From Coriobacteriaceae bacterium (GTDB lineage Bacteria > Actinomycetota > Coriobacteriia > Coriobacteriales > Atopobiaceae), in contig QOUO01000008.1 of assembly GCA_003862195.1 (NCBI GenBank), positions 1-64,000 on the forward strand: DNA of 64,000 bases. Direction: 5' to 3'. The position numbers were made by a program, and so were the translations under genes. This document shows, piece after piece, positions 49,516 to 59,795 of this stretch. Numbering within the stretch: position 1 is the stretch's first letter; each line of letters begins with the position of its first letter. The notes under the pieces were generated by a model. The model searched no databases and was not told the DNA's origin. It was given only the letters and a program-made list of their open reading frames with translations.

Positions 49516-52500
49516 ATGGCAGAACCTTACCTTGTGCTTGGACTTGATCCAGGCATCTCCAGCTGCGGATTCGCTCTTCTTGACATGAATAACCACAAGA
49601 TTCTCGAGATGGGGTCGCACCTGTTTGACGCCCCGCAGGAGAGCGATAAAAAAGTCAGCCTTGCCGTCAAAAGGCGCAATGCCCGAAGCGCTCGTCGAAA
49701 CAATCTCAGGACCAAGAACCGTCAGAAGCACTGCATGGAGCTACTGAAGGAAGCGGACCTTGTTCCCCAAGACGCCACCAAGCAATGGTTCCAGTCCGCA
49801 AAGGGCGATCGCCCCCTGCTCGAGCTGCGTTTTGCGGCGCTCGAGCGCCCTCTCACCAATCGTGAGTTTGCTCAAGTCCTCTATGCGCTCTCAGCGCGCA
49901 GGGGATATATCCCTCACGGCGAGGGTCGCATCAGCAAGATTTCCGACGTAGACACGAGCGGCACCTCTGATGCCGAGACGGGCAAGGTCCTCAAAGCTAT
50001 CGGCGAGAACAACAAACTCATGGCACAGGGACACTTCCGCACCGTAGGCGAGATGCTCTACAACCAGGGCAAGTCGCGCAACAAGAGAGGCTCCTACGAA
50101 CATTGCGTACTAAACAGCCAAATTGTGGATGAGGTCCGCGCCATCTTCCAGAGTCAACGTTCGTATCAGAACCCAATTGCCACCCAAGAGCTTGAGGATG
50201 CCTACATCGAAAACCTTACATGGGAGAAGAGAACGCTTGACCATGACGCCAAGGTCTACGCACTCGTGGGCAAGTGCGTCTACTTTTCCAACGATGAGAA
50301 TCGGGCGGCACGCGCAGACCTCTCGTCGGAGCTTTGCAATGCCTACGAGCGTCTCAAGCACCTGCGCATCGTGAACGCCGACGGCGACGAGACTGCTCTT
50401 GCCCCCGAGCAGGTCGAGGCCTACATCGCCATTCTCTTCTCTCCCGAGCCTCTTAAGGGTAAGAAGGAGAAGGTCACATACGCGCGTATCCGCAGGGATC
50501 TCGACCTCTCCGCGCGCCTCTTCTTCAAGGGAATCGACCCAGAGGACGAAAAGGACCACGAGCCATATGCCCCGAAGGCGTGGCGTACCATGCGCAAGGT
50601 CCTCTCCCCCGAACTCATGGAACGTCTCCGAAGCGACCGCACGCTTGCCGACGCCGTTGGTGAGGCGCTCACCTATGCCAGCACCGAGGACAGCCTCCTC
50701 TATCAGCTTGACAATCTTGACCTTAGCGATGAGGAGCGCAACCAGATTCTGGGTCTTCCCTTCTCGGGCAAGATCTTCAAGGGCTATGGCTCGCGATCGC
50801 TCAAGGCACTCGATATGCTTATCGACGCCTTCGAGGAGCCAGAGGTTACCACACTTGCCGAGGCGGAAGAGAGCTCCGGCCTCCTGGGCCTGCGCATGAG
50901 CGATAGCGGTACTCGCTACCCACTCCTGCCTCCGTACAGCACCTATGACAAGGAGAACAGGAACCCCGTCGTCCTGCGTGCCATGGGCCGCATGCGCCGC
51001 ATCGTTAACGCAATCATCCGCATCTACGGTGTCCCAGACGAGATTCATGTCGAGCTTGGGCGTGACCTTAAACGCTCGAAGCATGAGAAGGACCTCATCA
51101 ACAAACGCGACCGCGAGAATGAACGCAAGAACAAGCAATGGCGCGCGCAGATTGCAGAGGCGCAGGGAATCGATCCAGACGAGGTGCGCCCAAAGCTCCT
51201 CAAGAAGATTGCCCTCTGGGAGGAGCAGGACAACTTCGATATATACACCGGTCACAAGATCGAGTTCGACCGCATGATTTCCGATGACAAGTACTGTGAG
51301 ATCGACCATGTGCTCCCCTACTCGCGCACTTGCGACGACAGTCGGAACAACAAGGTGCTCGTGCTCTCCAAGTCCAACCAGGACAAGCGCGAGCGTACCC
51401 CATACGAATGGATGACCCAGGACGCACAGAAAGGCGCACCCAGCTGGGACGAGTATCAAGCGCGCGTCATCGCAAACCACCACATCTCGCCCAGAAAGCG
51501 CAGATACCTACTTAACAACAATCTCGGTCCCGACCAAGAACGAGACTTCCTCAGTCGCAACCTAAACGATGATCGCTACATGTCACGTGCGGTCAAGAAT
51601 TACCTTGAGGACTCGCTCATCTTTCCTAAAGATGGAAGGGTGAGGCACGTTATTGCCGTAGCTGGCGGCGCCACGGGAAGCCTTCGTCACGTGTGGGGCC
51701 TAAACTTTGGTGCAAACAATACCAAGGACCGTTCTGACGATCGCCACCACGCCGTAGACGCCTGCGTCATCGCAGCATGCTCCGAGGCAACCGTGCAGGC
51801 TGTCGCCAAGGCACACAAGCTTGGAGTAGAGACTTACAAGCACATGCGCGAGGACCGACTAAAGAACACACAGCCTTGGCCCACCTTCGCCGACGAAGTC
51901 ATCGCTCGCAGGGAGTTCATCATCCCAACACGCATGGTCTCTCATGGCGTCACAGGACAAGCGTTTAAGGACACCAACTACCGCTTTGTCGGCTTGACTA
52001 ATGACACCAAGAAGCTCGGTGTCCTCTATTACAAAGGGAAGTTTACCAAGGAGGGCAATTTCGTCATTGGCGACGACGGCAATGCACGCCTAGTCGACGG
52101 CATGGCTTTCCTGCGTCTTTGGCTCGATCCCACAGCAAAGAAGGGGAAGGGTAAATGGTACGCAGAGCCCGTCTACTATGCAGACATTCCCGCCATCAAG
52201 AACGGCACCTATATACCCAAGGCGGGAAAACGTGGAGTTGCAAGAATTGTATGGGAACCGATATCGCAGGTAGCACGTAACACTAAACCGCTCGTTCTAT
52301 TCCGTGGTGATGTCATTAGCATGGGTGGCCATACTGTAAGATATTGGTCTTTTAGCATCAATACATTAACCTTAAGGACAAGGGACTTAATCACCGGAGC
52401 TGAGTACAAGGGCTTCCCTACCATCAACCAATGGAGCAGAGATTCGTATCCAAAGAAGATCCAAGAGGACTGCCTTGGCCATTGCTATAAAGGGTTGGTA

Positions 52501-52521
52501 CCAAGCTCACTAGAAGACTAA
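49516..52521 (+). CDS. cas9: Cas9 nuclease, compact type II-C
   Basis: RNA-guided DNA endonuclease of 1001 residues, in the short type II-C size class. Start ATG 49516 (MAEPYLVLGLDPGISSCG) is preceded by GGGAG; a TTG at 49510 is less likely. RuvC-I Asp is D11 (GLDPG); an Arg-rich bridge helix covers about 55-85 (KRRNARSARRNNLRTKNRQK); RuvC-II Glu is E513 (VELGRD); the HNH core is C-EIDHVLPYSRTCDDSRNNKVLV with D597/H598; RuvC-III has H744-H745 and D748 (DRHHAVDACVIAA). All catalytic residues are present. The C-terminal 200 residues should read the PAM. The gene is A/T-richer than its surroundings and overlaps the convergent cas2 by 12 bp. Confidence 0.97.
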   Translation: MAEPYLVLGLDPGISSCGFALLDMNNHKILEMGSHLFDAPQESDKKVSLAVKRRNARSARRNNLRTKNRQKHCMELLKEADLVPQDATKQWFQSAKGDRPLLELRFAALERPLTNREFAQVLYALSARRGYIPHGEGRISKISDVDTSGTSDAETGKVLKAIGENNKLMAQGHFRTVGEMLYNQGKSRNKRGSYEHCVLNSQIVDEVRAIFQSQRSYQNPIATQELEDAYIENLTWEKRTLDHDAKVYALVGKCVYFSNDENRAARADLSSELCNAYERLKHLRIVNADGDETALAPEQVEAYIAILFSPEPLKGKKEKVTYARIRRDLDLSARLFFKGIDPEDEKDHEPYAPKAWRTMRKVLSPELMERLRSDRTLADAVGEALTYASTEDSLLYQLDNLDLSDEERNQILGLPFSGKIFKGYGSRSLKALDMLIDAFEEPEVTTLAEAEESSGLLGLRMSDSGTRYPLLPPYSTYDKENRNPVVLRAMGRMRRIVNAIIRIYGVPDEIHVELGRDLKRSKHEKDLINKRDRENERKNKQWRAQIAEAQGIDPDEVRPKLLKKIALWEEQDNFDIYTGHKIEFDRMISDDKYCEIDHVLPYSRTCDDSRNNKVLVLSKSNQDKRERTPYEWMTQDAQKGAPSWDEYQARVIANHHISPRKRRYLLNNNLGPDQERDFLSRNLNDDRYMSRAVKNYLEDSLIFPKDGRVRHVIAVAGGATGSLRHVWGLNFGANNTKDRSDDRHHAVDACVIAACSEATVQAVAKAHKLGVETYKHMREDRLKNTQPWPTFADEVIARREFIIPTRMVSHGVTGQAFKDTNYRFVGLTNDTKKLGVLYYKGKFTKEGNFVIGDDGNARLVDGMAFLRLWLDPTAKKGKGKWYAEPVYYADIPAIKNGTYIPKAGKRGVARIVWEPISQVARNTKPLVLFRGDVISMGGHTVRYWSFSINTLTLRTRDLITGAEYKGFPTINQWSRDSYPKKIQEDCLGHCYKGLVPSSLED

Positions 52522-52830
52522 CGTCAGCTGAGGCCCAATGTCAGGGAGATTCTTGTGGGATGACGTATCCACGAGAACCTCCCTGTTCTCGTACTGCTTT
52601 TCGGTTAACTCAATAACCGTCACTTCTCCTGCTTCGGGAAGGTTTGCACGAAGTCGTGATAGGTGCGTCTCGGCGCTGTCACGGGACAGAAGCACACGCG
52701 AATACACGCTGTACTGATCCATGTGATAGCCATCTTGTATCAGGAACTTCCTGAACAGCGCGTAGGACTTCCGCTCACGCTTACTACCAGTGGGAAGGTC
52801 AAACATCACAAGAAGGCGCATGGTCCTCAT
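52510..52830 (-). CDS. cas2: Cas2 spacer-integration subunit
   Basis: 106 residues: MRLLVMFDLPTGSKRERKSYALFRKFLIQDGYHMDQYSVYSRV, the ferredoxin fold with the catalytic-type Asp in MFDLP, and ending LTEKQYENREVLVDTSSHKN with the C-terminal strand. The ATG at 52830 follows AGGAG with a 7-nt spacer; a GTG at 52833 is the alternative. It runs 4 bp behind cas1 in the same direction, and its last 12 bp lie antisense to the end of cas9. Confidence 0.93.
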   Translation of the reverse strand: MRTMRLLVMFDLPTGSKRERKSYALFRKFLIQDGYHMDQYSVYSRVLLSRDSAETHLSRLRANLPEAGEVTVIELTEKQYENREVLVDTSSHKNLPDIGPQLTLVF

Positions 52831-52834
52831 CACC

Positions 52835-53725
52835 CTACTCCTGTTCTACGTAGGCAAGCGGAACGACCTCCGGCAAAGAAAGCAACGCATAGTTCGCAGA
52901 TTTAACCGCAGCCCTCAAGGTGTCGAACTCAAGCTCTATAGCATGTTGAACGGACGTGAGCTGTCCATCCACGAGCACCTGCAACTCAAACACCGATGCT
53001 AGCCGAGATTTCTTCTGTGGATCGAGATCCCCCTCGAGCCCCATTTCCCTCACCATCAAGTCAACGACGGGACGAAATGGCTCGATGAGGTCATCAATCA
53101 GGTTGAAGGCGTTCAAATTATTCGAGTGATGAAGACCACGAGAAACGAGCCACCCACCGGAAACGCCAGCACGACCGATACCCGCACGCAGAACTGCGTA
53201 ACCATAGTCGAGTGGCGGAGTCACAGGTCCGTCGCGACGAGTTCCCTCAGAGACGTAATGTCGGAAGTATACCGAGGCGGCCGCAGACTCCATATTCGAG
53301 CTGTCGCCTGAAAGGACACGGCTTGCGAACCTCCGCACGACGCTTCCATCTTTGCCAATAAGATCAAGAACCTTTGCTTGATTCTTAATCTTTTGGATAA
53401 CAATACGCTGCCACAAGCGCTTTTGCAGCGGCTTTGAGATAGCCAGCTGATCCTCTACGATTGCCGCGTGACGAGAATGGGCACCAAGAGGAAGCAGGAG
53501 GCCATTAGGCATGTGGTCGTCACCACAGAGCATCAAACCAATCCCTGCATCAACAATCGAAGAGAGAGCTGACGTCGTAATCTGAGCGCGATGTGTTTCG
53601 ATGATAATGACCCATATGTCCTCTAGTGGTATAGAGACGGTGTCGCCATTGTGTTCCACCAGAAGCGCTGAGTTACGCGTTGATACCTTTGCCGGATTTT
53701 GAATGCATATCGTCCGTTTTGGCAT
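52835..53725 (-). CDS. cas1: Cas1 integrase
   Basis: 296-residue integrase that inserts new spacers with Cas2. The start at ATG 53725 (MPKRTICIQNPAKVSTRN) follows an AGGGGAT site; longer frames upstream would run into the tracrRNA gene. The metal-binding residues are recognisable: Glu in SDMESAAASVYF-like GDSSNMESAAASVYFRHY, His in GLHHSNNLNAFNLIDDLIEPFRP, and the following Asp. ALLVEHNGDTVSIPLEDIWVIIIE is the N-terminal beta domain. No csn2 or cas4 is present, as in II-C. Confidence 0.95.
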   Translation of the reverse strand: MPKRTICIQNPAKVSTRNSALLVEHNGDTVSIPLEDIWVIIIETHRAQITTSALSSIVDAGIGLMLCGDDHMPNGLLLPLGAHSRHAAIVEDQLAISKPLQKRLWQRIVIQKIKNQAKVLDLIGKDGSVVRRFASRVLSGDSSNMESAAASVYFRHYVSEGTRRDGPVTPPLDYGYAVLRAGIGRAGVSGGWLVSRGLHHSNNLNAFNLIDDLIEPFRPVVDLMVREMGLEGDLDPQKKSRLASVFELQVLVDGQLTSVQHAIELEFDTLRAAVKSANYALLSLPEVVPLAYVEQE

Positions 53726-53758
53726 TGCTAATCCCCTGCTCCACGGTAAGATATTGTT
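53725..53758 (+). promoter_or_regulatory. Candidate tracrRNA promoter, overlapping the cas1 start
   Basis: TTGCTA at 53725-53730 and TAAGAT at 53747-53752 with a 16-bp spacer would start RNA at about 53759. The -35 box covers the cas1 start codon and the spacer its ribosome site on the other strand, so tracrRNA and cas1 transcription probably interfere. Confidence 0.5.
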
Positions 53759-53876
53759 GTCTAAGCAAGATGTACCAACTGGGGAGTTGAGATCGTGCGT
53801 AGACAAGGGGACCACTTAGTGGTTACCCGCAAGGTGAGCCCGCCGATGATTCGTCATCGGCGGGCGATCCTTTTTT
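53759..53876 (+). ncRNA. tracrRNA of the type II-C system
   Basis: The anti-repeat at 53769-53804 matches the CRISPR repeat in 29 of 36 positions, including the run TGTACCAACTGGGGA. After it come a hairpin ACCAC-TTA-GTGGT (53811-53823) and a terminator hairpin with 12-bp perfect arms GCCCGCCGATGA/TCATCGGCGGGC and a TTCG loop (53838-53865), then GATCCTTTTTT. This is the complete anatomy of a tracrRNA: duplex with crRNA, a short nexus-like stem and a 3' terminator. It is transcribed rightwards, opposite to the predicted crRNA strand. Confidence 0.93.
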
Positions 53877-53954
53877 GGTGGCAAGCGACAGCATTTTTCA
53901 GATTTTAGAGAGAACCGGGCGGATCACGGTGCCCAAAATCCCGTTTCCAAATTA

Positions 53955-54003
53955 TGCCTTGGCCCCGTTTCCCCTGATAGACAAGGAAAACGGGGCCAAG
54001 GCA
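53955..54003 (-). terminator. 16-bp-arm hairpin abutting the first CRISPR repeat
   Basis: TGCCTTGGCCCCGTTT (53955-53970) and its exact reverse complement (53988-54003) flank a 17-nt loop. The last base is the first base of the array. Read leftwards it follows the last repeat and would end the crRNA transcript, though only a weak T-rich tail (ATAATTT) follows. Confidence 0.65.
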
Positions 54004-55227
54004 TTGTACCAACTGGGGAAATGAGATCGCACGAAGACATTGCCATGTGTCGTTACCCCTGTTCCTTGATTGTACCAACTGGGGAAATGAGATCGCACGA
54101 AGACCTTCACGCCGTATGGGAAGCGACGCTTCATATTGTACCAACTGGGGAAATGAGATCGCACGAAGACCCTTTGCGCGAAGGAACTCGCTGTGGGGGT
54201 ATTGTACCAACTGGGGAAATGAGATCGCACGAAGACATACCTCATCGAGCCTATGATGGGCCACGTATTGTACCAACTGGGGAAATGAGATCGCACGAAG
54301 ACTCAAGCCAGAACGCGACATCGCGCCCCGCCTATTGTACCAACTGGGGAAATGAGATCGCACGAAGACCCTCTATGATTACCAAATCAAGGGGTTCTTA
54401 TTGTACCAACTGGGGAAATGAGATCGCACGAAGACCGTGTACGTGATTGTGTACGTGTCTACCACATTGTACCAACTGGGGAAATGAGATCGCACGAAGA
54501 CAATGCAGTTCCATCGCTGCACTTGCCATCGATTGTACCAACTGGGGAAATGAGATCGCACGAAGACAGAGAGCCTGATGCTCTCGATCGTGCCGTCATT
54601 GTACCAACTGGGGAAATGAGATCGCACGAAGACTAAAGCTCGCGCCCGATTCCGAGCATGAAGATTGTACCAACTGGGGAAATGAGATCGCACGAAGACC
54701 TTGATTAGCGTGTAACCGCTAGTCGTTCTATTGTACCAACTGGGGAAATGAGATCGCACGAAGACGAATAGACTTGGTAAGTTCGTCCACCGACAATTGT
54801 ACCAACTGGGGAAATGAGATCGCACGAAGACTCGTCCTCGAATGGGTTGTCTATCGTCGGGATTGTACCAACTGGGGAAATGAGATCGCACGAAGACTCT
54901 TCGAGTACGGACGCAGCAATTCGCCATATTGTACCAACTGGGGAAATGAGATCGCACGAAGACTAGTGACCTCTGGCGAGTGGCGCGGCAGGCATTGTAC
55001 CAACTGGGGAAATGAGATCGCACGAAGACTCACTGGCATGAATGCGTATTCGTCAAGCTATTGTACCAACTGGGGAAATGAGATCGCACGAAGACGATGC
55101 GGCGGTCTATCGCGTCGAGCCTGCGATTGTACCAACTGGGGAAATGAGGTCGCACGAAGACGATGCGGCGGTCTATCGCGTCGAGCCTGCGATTGTACCA
55201 ACTGGGGAAATGAGGTCGCACGAAGAC
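54003..55227 (-). CRISPR. Type II-C CRISPR array, 19 repeats and 18 spacers
   Basis: The repeats are 36 bp, the plus strand beginning ATTGTACCAACTGGGG and ending CGCACGAAGAC, with starts every 66 bp from 54003 to 54267, then 67 to 54334, and 66 to 55192. Spacers are 30 bp (one of 31). The last two repeats (55126, 55192) share an A-to-G change (GAGGTCGC instead of GAGATCGC), and the last two spacers are identical. The minus-strand repeat ends TGGTACAAT and is complementary to the tracrRNA, so crRNAs come from the minus strand. Variant repeats at the right end suggest that it is the old end and that new spacers enter near 54003, beside cas1. Confidence 0.98.
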
Positions 55228-55296
55228 TCTGTGCCTGATCTCCAGCCGTCATGATGCCCCAGTTCTCCACCTGAGCTATACAGACCTTGCGCCATG

Positions 55297-55353
55297 AAAA
55301 AACGCTTCGGAACGCGGGCGCCCCGAAGCGACAAAAGCATTAAATGCTTTTTT
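55297..55353. terminator. Tandem terminators isolating the CRISPR array
   Basis: Hairpin CGCTTCGG/CCGAAGCG (55303-55330) has A6 on its left, i.e. TTTTTT when read leftwards. A second hairpin AAAAGCAT-TAA-ATGCTTTT (55333-55351) ends in a T-run rightwards. Together they block transcription in both directions. Confidence 0.8.
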
Positions 55354-55436
55354 AGTCAAACTCAATATACCTCAGGAGTCGAGAATCCATCAACCTGTCC
55401 AGCGTACACATCGAACTTCATTTTGCTCGCCAGTAC

Positions 55437-55470
55437 AAAAGCGGGCCCGCGCGCGTGGTGCGGGCCCGCT
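55437..55470 (-). terminator. Terminator of the opp operon
   Basis: Perfect GCGGGCCCGC arms around a 9-nt loop, followed by TTTT when read leftwards, 33 bp beyond the oppF stop. Confidence 0.85.
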
Positions 55471-55502
55471 ACTGGGTCGTGACACTTACTGAGCCGTAAG
55501 GG

Positions 55503-56723
<1,221 letters not shown>

Positions 56724-56726
56724 GGG

Positions 56727-57767
56727 CTACTCCCCCTCTCGCTTGTCTGCGGCCTGCGCGGTGGGCGCGGCCGTGGGCTCGGCCGCGGTGGCCTCGCCGT
56801 CGTCGTACAGGAAGCAGCGCACGCGGCGGCCAGGCACGCCCGGAACGTCCTTGAGCTGCGGGCGCTCCTTGCGGCAGCGCTCCATGCAGCGGTTGCAGCG
56901 CGTGCTGAAGGGGCAGCCGCTCGGCATGTCGAGCGGGTTGGGCACGGTGCCGGGGATGGTGAACAGGCGCTTGGACTCGTCGTCCTCCACGCGCGGGATG
57001 GACTCCAAAAGGCCCAGCGTGTACGGGTGCAGGGGCTTCTCGAAGAGGGCCATCTTGTCGGCCTCCTCAACCACCTGGCCGCAGTACATGACGACAACGC
57101 GGTCGGCCACCTCGGACACGACGCCCAGGTCGTGCGTGATGAAGAGCACGCCCATGTTGAGCTCGTCGCGCAGCTGGTAGATCAGGTCCAGAATCTGCGC
57201 CTGGATCGTCACGTCCAGGGCCGTGGTGGGCTCGTCCGCGATGAGGAGCTCGGGCTTGCAGGCCAGCGCCATGGCGATCATGACGCGCTGGCGCATGCCG
57301 CCGGACATCTGGTGCGGGTAGTCGCGCGCGCGGTCCTCCGGGCTGGGGATGCCCACCAGGCGCAGCATCTCCACGGCGTGGGCCCACGCGTCGTTCTTCT
57401 TCATGTCCGTGTGGGCCTGGATGGCCTCCACGATCTGGTCGCCCACGCGGTAGACCGGGTTGAGCGAGGTCATGGGCTCCTGGAAGATCATCGCGATCTT
57501 GTGGCCGCGAACGTCCTCCATCTGCTTCTCGTTGAGACCCAGTAGGTTCTGGCCGTCAAACGTGATGGAGCCGCCGGCCACGTGACCCGGCTTCTGGAGG
57601 AGTCCCATGATGGAGAGGGACGTGACGGACTTGCCGGAGCCGGACTCGCCCACGACGGCCAGGATCTCGCCCTTCTCGATTGAGAAGGTCACGCCGTCGA
57701 CGGCGCGCACGACGCCACGGCGCGTGGGGAACTCGGTCACGAGGTCCTTTACCTCTAGCATCGCCAT
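56727..57767 (-). CDS. oppD: Oligopeptide ABC transporter ATPase OppD
   Basis: 346 residues. [28 protein letters not shown], Walker [40 protein letters not shown], signature [40 protein letters not shown], then the OppD Cys motif [20 protein letters not shown]. The start at ATG 57767 follows GGAGGCGATAGC. It ends 3 bp before the oppF start. Partner of OppF in powering peptide import. Confidence 0.95.
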   Translation of the reverse strand: MAMLEVKDLVTEFPTRRGVVRAVDGVTFSIEKGEILAVVGESGSGKSVTSLSIMGLLQKPGHVAGGSITFDGQNLLGLNEKQMEDVRGHKIAMIFQEPMTSLNPVYRVGDQIVEAIQAHTDMKKNDAWAHAVEMLRLVGIPSPEDRARDYPHQMSGGMRQRVMIAMALACKPELLIADEPTTALDVTIQAQILDLIYQLRDELNMGVLFITHDLGVVSEVADRVVVMYCGQVVEEADKMALFEKPLHPYTLGLLESIPRVEDDESKRLFTIPGTVPNPLDMPSGCPFSTRCNRCMERCRKERPQLKDVPGVPGRRVRCFLYDDGEATAAEPTAAPTAQAADKREGE

Positions 57768-57768
57768 G

Positions 57769-58668
57769 CTATCGCCTCCTCGACTTGGGGTCGACGGCGT
57801 CGCGGATGCCATCGCCCAGCAGGTTGAACGCGAGCACGGTGAGCGTGATTGCGAGGCCCGGGTAGATCATGGCGTGCGGCGCCTGGAAGATGTAGTTGCG
57901 GCCACGGCCCAGCATGTCGCCCCACTCGGCCTGCGGCGGCTGCACGCCCAGGCCCAGGAAGCCCAGGGCCGCGGCGTCCAGGATGGCGCTACTGATGCCC
58001 AGCGTCGCGCGGACGATGATGGACGGTGCCACGTTGGGGAGCACGTGACGGAAGATGATCTTGGCGTCGGAGTCGCCGATCACGCGCGCAGCGCTCACGT
58101 AGTCGTTCTCCTTGACGGAGAGGATCTGGCTTCGCACGATGCGCGCGTACTCGGGTATGGAGACCAGGCCAATGGCCACGACCGCCTTGTCGATTCCCTT
58201 GCCGAGCGCGGCCATGAACGTGATGGCCAGCAAGATGGACGGGACGGCCAGCAGCACGTCCATGCAGCGCATGATGACGGTATCGACCTTGCCGCCCTTG
58301 TAGCCGGCGATGGCGCCCAGCGTCACGCCCACCACGAGCGAGATGGACACGGACAGCAGTCCCACGGTGAGCGACACCTGGCCGCCCACGATGACGCGGC
58401 TAAAGATGTCGCGGCCCTGCTGGTCGCAGCCAAACCAGTGCGCGGCGCTCGGCGCGGCAAACGACTGGCTCAGGTCCTGGGCGTACGGATCGTACGGCAG
58501 GATCTGCGGAAAGATCGCGCTCAGTATGGCGAGAAGAGCGACGAGTGCGATGAAGCCGAGGCTCACCATGGCGGTCACGTTGTGCGAGAGCGAGTACCAG
58601 ACGTCGTCCCAGATGGACTCGCCCTTCTCGGCCGTGGGCTTTACGGTATCTGCAGTTGCCTCTGCCAT
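57769..58668 (-). CDS. oppC: Oligopeptide ABC transporter permease OppC
   Basis: 299 residues. Cytoplasmic lead, first helix [23 protein letters not shown], a periplasm-side loop with [24 protein letters not shown] (the OppC signature GTDxxGRDxFSR variant), then five helices and the EAA loop [26 protein letters not shown]. The start at ATG 58668 follows GAGGGG with an 8-nt spacer; another ATG at 58677 lies too close to the site. It ends one base before oppD. Confidence 0.93.
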   Translation of the reverse strand: MAEATADTVKPTAEKGESIWDDVWYSLSHNVTAMVSLGFIALVALLAILSAIFPQILPYDPYAQDLSQSFAAPSAAHWFGCDQQGRDIFSRVIVGGQVSLTVGLLSVSISLVVGVTLGAIAGYKGGKVDTVIMRCMDVLLAVPSILLAITFMAALGKGIDKAVVAIGLVSIPEYARIVRSQILSVKENDYVSAARVIGDSDAKIIFRHVLPNVAPSIIVRATLGISSAILDAAALGFLGLGVQPPQAEWGDMLGRGRNYIFQAPHAMIYPGLAITLTVLAFNLLGDGIRDAVDPKSRRR

Positions 58669-58673
58669 GTCTA

Positions 58674-59690
58674 TCACCCCTCTTCCTTCGTGTACTTGAT
58701 GCGGGGATCGAGGAACGCGTAGATGATGTCCACGATCAGGTTGATGATGACGAAGATCACGCCGATGAGCATGACCGTGCCCTGGACTATGGGGAAGTCG
58801 GACTTGAGGATGCTGTCCACGATGAACTTGCCGATGCCGGGCCAGGCAAAGACGGTCTCCGTGAGCATGGCGCCGCCGAGGAGACTGCCCAGCTGCAGGC
58901 CGATGACCGTGGTCACGGGCAGCATGGCGTTCCTGAGGGCGTGGTGCTTGTGCACGCGGTGCGGCGTGAGGCCCTTGGCGCGGGCGGTGCGGACGTAGTC
59001 CTCGTTGAGGGCGTCGAGCATGCTCGAGCGCGTCATGCGCGTGATGATGGCCATGGAGTAGAGCGAGAGCGCGAGCGCCGGCAGGATGATGTGGCGCAGC
59101 GCGTCGACAAAGGCCTCCATGTCGCCCGAGAGGAGCGTGTCCACGAGGAAGAGGCCCGTGCCGCCCACGGGGGCGAGCAGCGGGTTGATGCGCCCGCCCG
59201 AGGGCAGCCAGTGCAGCACGCCCGAGAACAGGATGATCATGAGGACGCCGGACCAGAAGATGGGCATCGAGATTCCCACGAGCGCGAGCAGCATGCTCAC
59301 GGCGTCGATCGGGGTGCCCTTGTGCACGGCGGAGACGACGCCGAGGGCGATGCCGATGACGGAGGCGAGCACGATGGCCACGAGGGCGAGCTCGACCGTC
59401 GCGGGGAAGCGGCTCATGATCTCCTTGGTGACGGACGTGTGCGTGTAGTACGAGACGCCCAGGTCACCGTGGAGGAATCCGATGAGGAACGAGAAGTACT
59501 GCTGGATCAGGGGCTTGTTGAGGCCCATGCTGTTGCGCCAGGCGTGCATCTGCGCCTGGGTGGCGTGCTCGCCCAGGACGACGGGCGCCGGGTCCGGCGA
59601 GAAGACGTGCATGAGGAGGAAGACGACGATGCTGAGTCCCAGCAGTACCGGGATCGCCTGCAGCAGTCGCTTCACGACGTAGCGAAACAC
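58674..59690 (-). CDS. oppB: Oligopeptide ABC transporter permease OppB
   Basis: 338 residues starting at GTG 59690 ([29 protein letters not shown]), six helices, and the EAA loop [38 protein letters not shown] lies before the start with spacer AGAAGAAC, so the ribosome site region again has the GGAGAAGAACG form. Five bases separate it from oppC. Confidence 0.95.
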   Translation of the reverse strand: MFRYVVKRLLQAIPVLLGLSIVVFLLMHVFSPDPAPVVLGEHATQAQMHAWRNSMGLNKPLIQQYFSFLIGFLHGDLGVSYYTHTSVTKEIMSRFPATVELALVAIVLASVIGIALGVVSAVHKGTPIDAVSMLLALVGISMPIFWSGVLMIILFSGVLHWLPSGGRINPLLAPVGGTGLFLVDTLLSGDMEAFVDALRHIILPALALSLYSMAIITRMTRSSMLDALNEDYVRTARAKGLTPHRVHKHHALRNAMLPVTTVIGLQLGSLLGGAMLTETVFAWPGIGKFIVDSILKSDFPIVQGTVMLIGVIFVIINLIVDIIYAFLDPRIKYTKEEG

Positions 59691-59795
59691 GTTCTTCTCC
59701 TCCTTTCTTTAAGAAACATAAAAATCGGTAGGACATGAAAACGGGGCCAGAGCCGCTTGGCGCGGTCGTCTGGCCCCAGGCAGAGCGCTCGGGCG

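Noticed and set aside
54021-55270. Several open frames within the CRISPR array
   Set aside because: They are the repeats translated; 36-bp repeats keep the frame open by chance.
55261-55290. A tRNA-like 5' half, GGTCTGTATAGCTCAGGTGG on the minus strand, next to the array
   Set aside because: Only an acceptor-like and D-arm-like stretch is present; no anticodon or T arm and no matching 3' acceptor follow, so at most it is a relic.
53820-55500. csn2 or cas4, which would make the system II-A or II-B
   Set aside because: The frames flanking cas1-cas2 and the array contain none; the array is followed by terminators and the opp operon.
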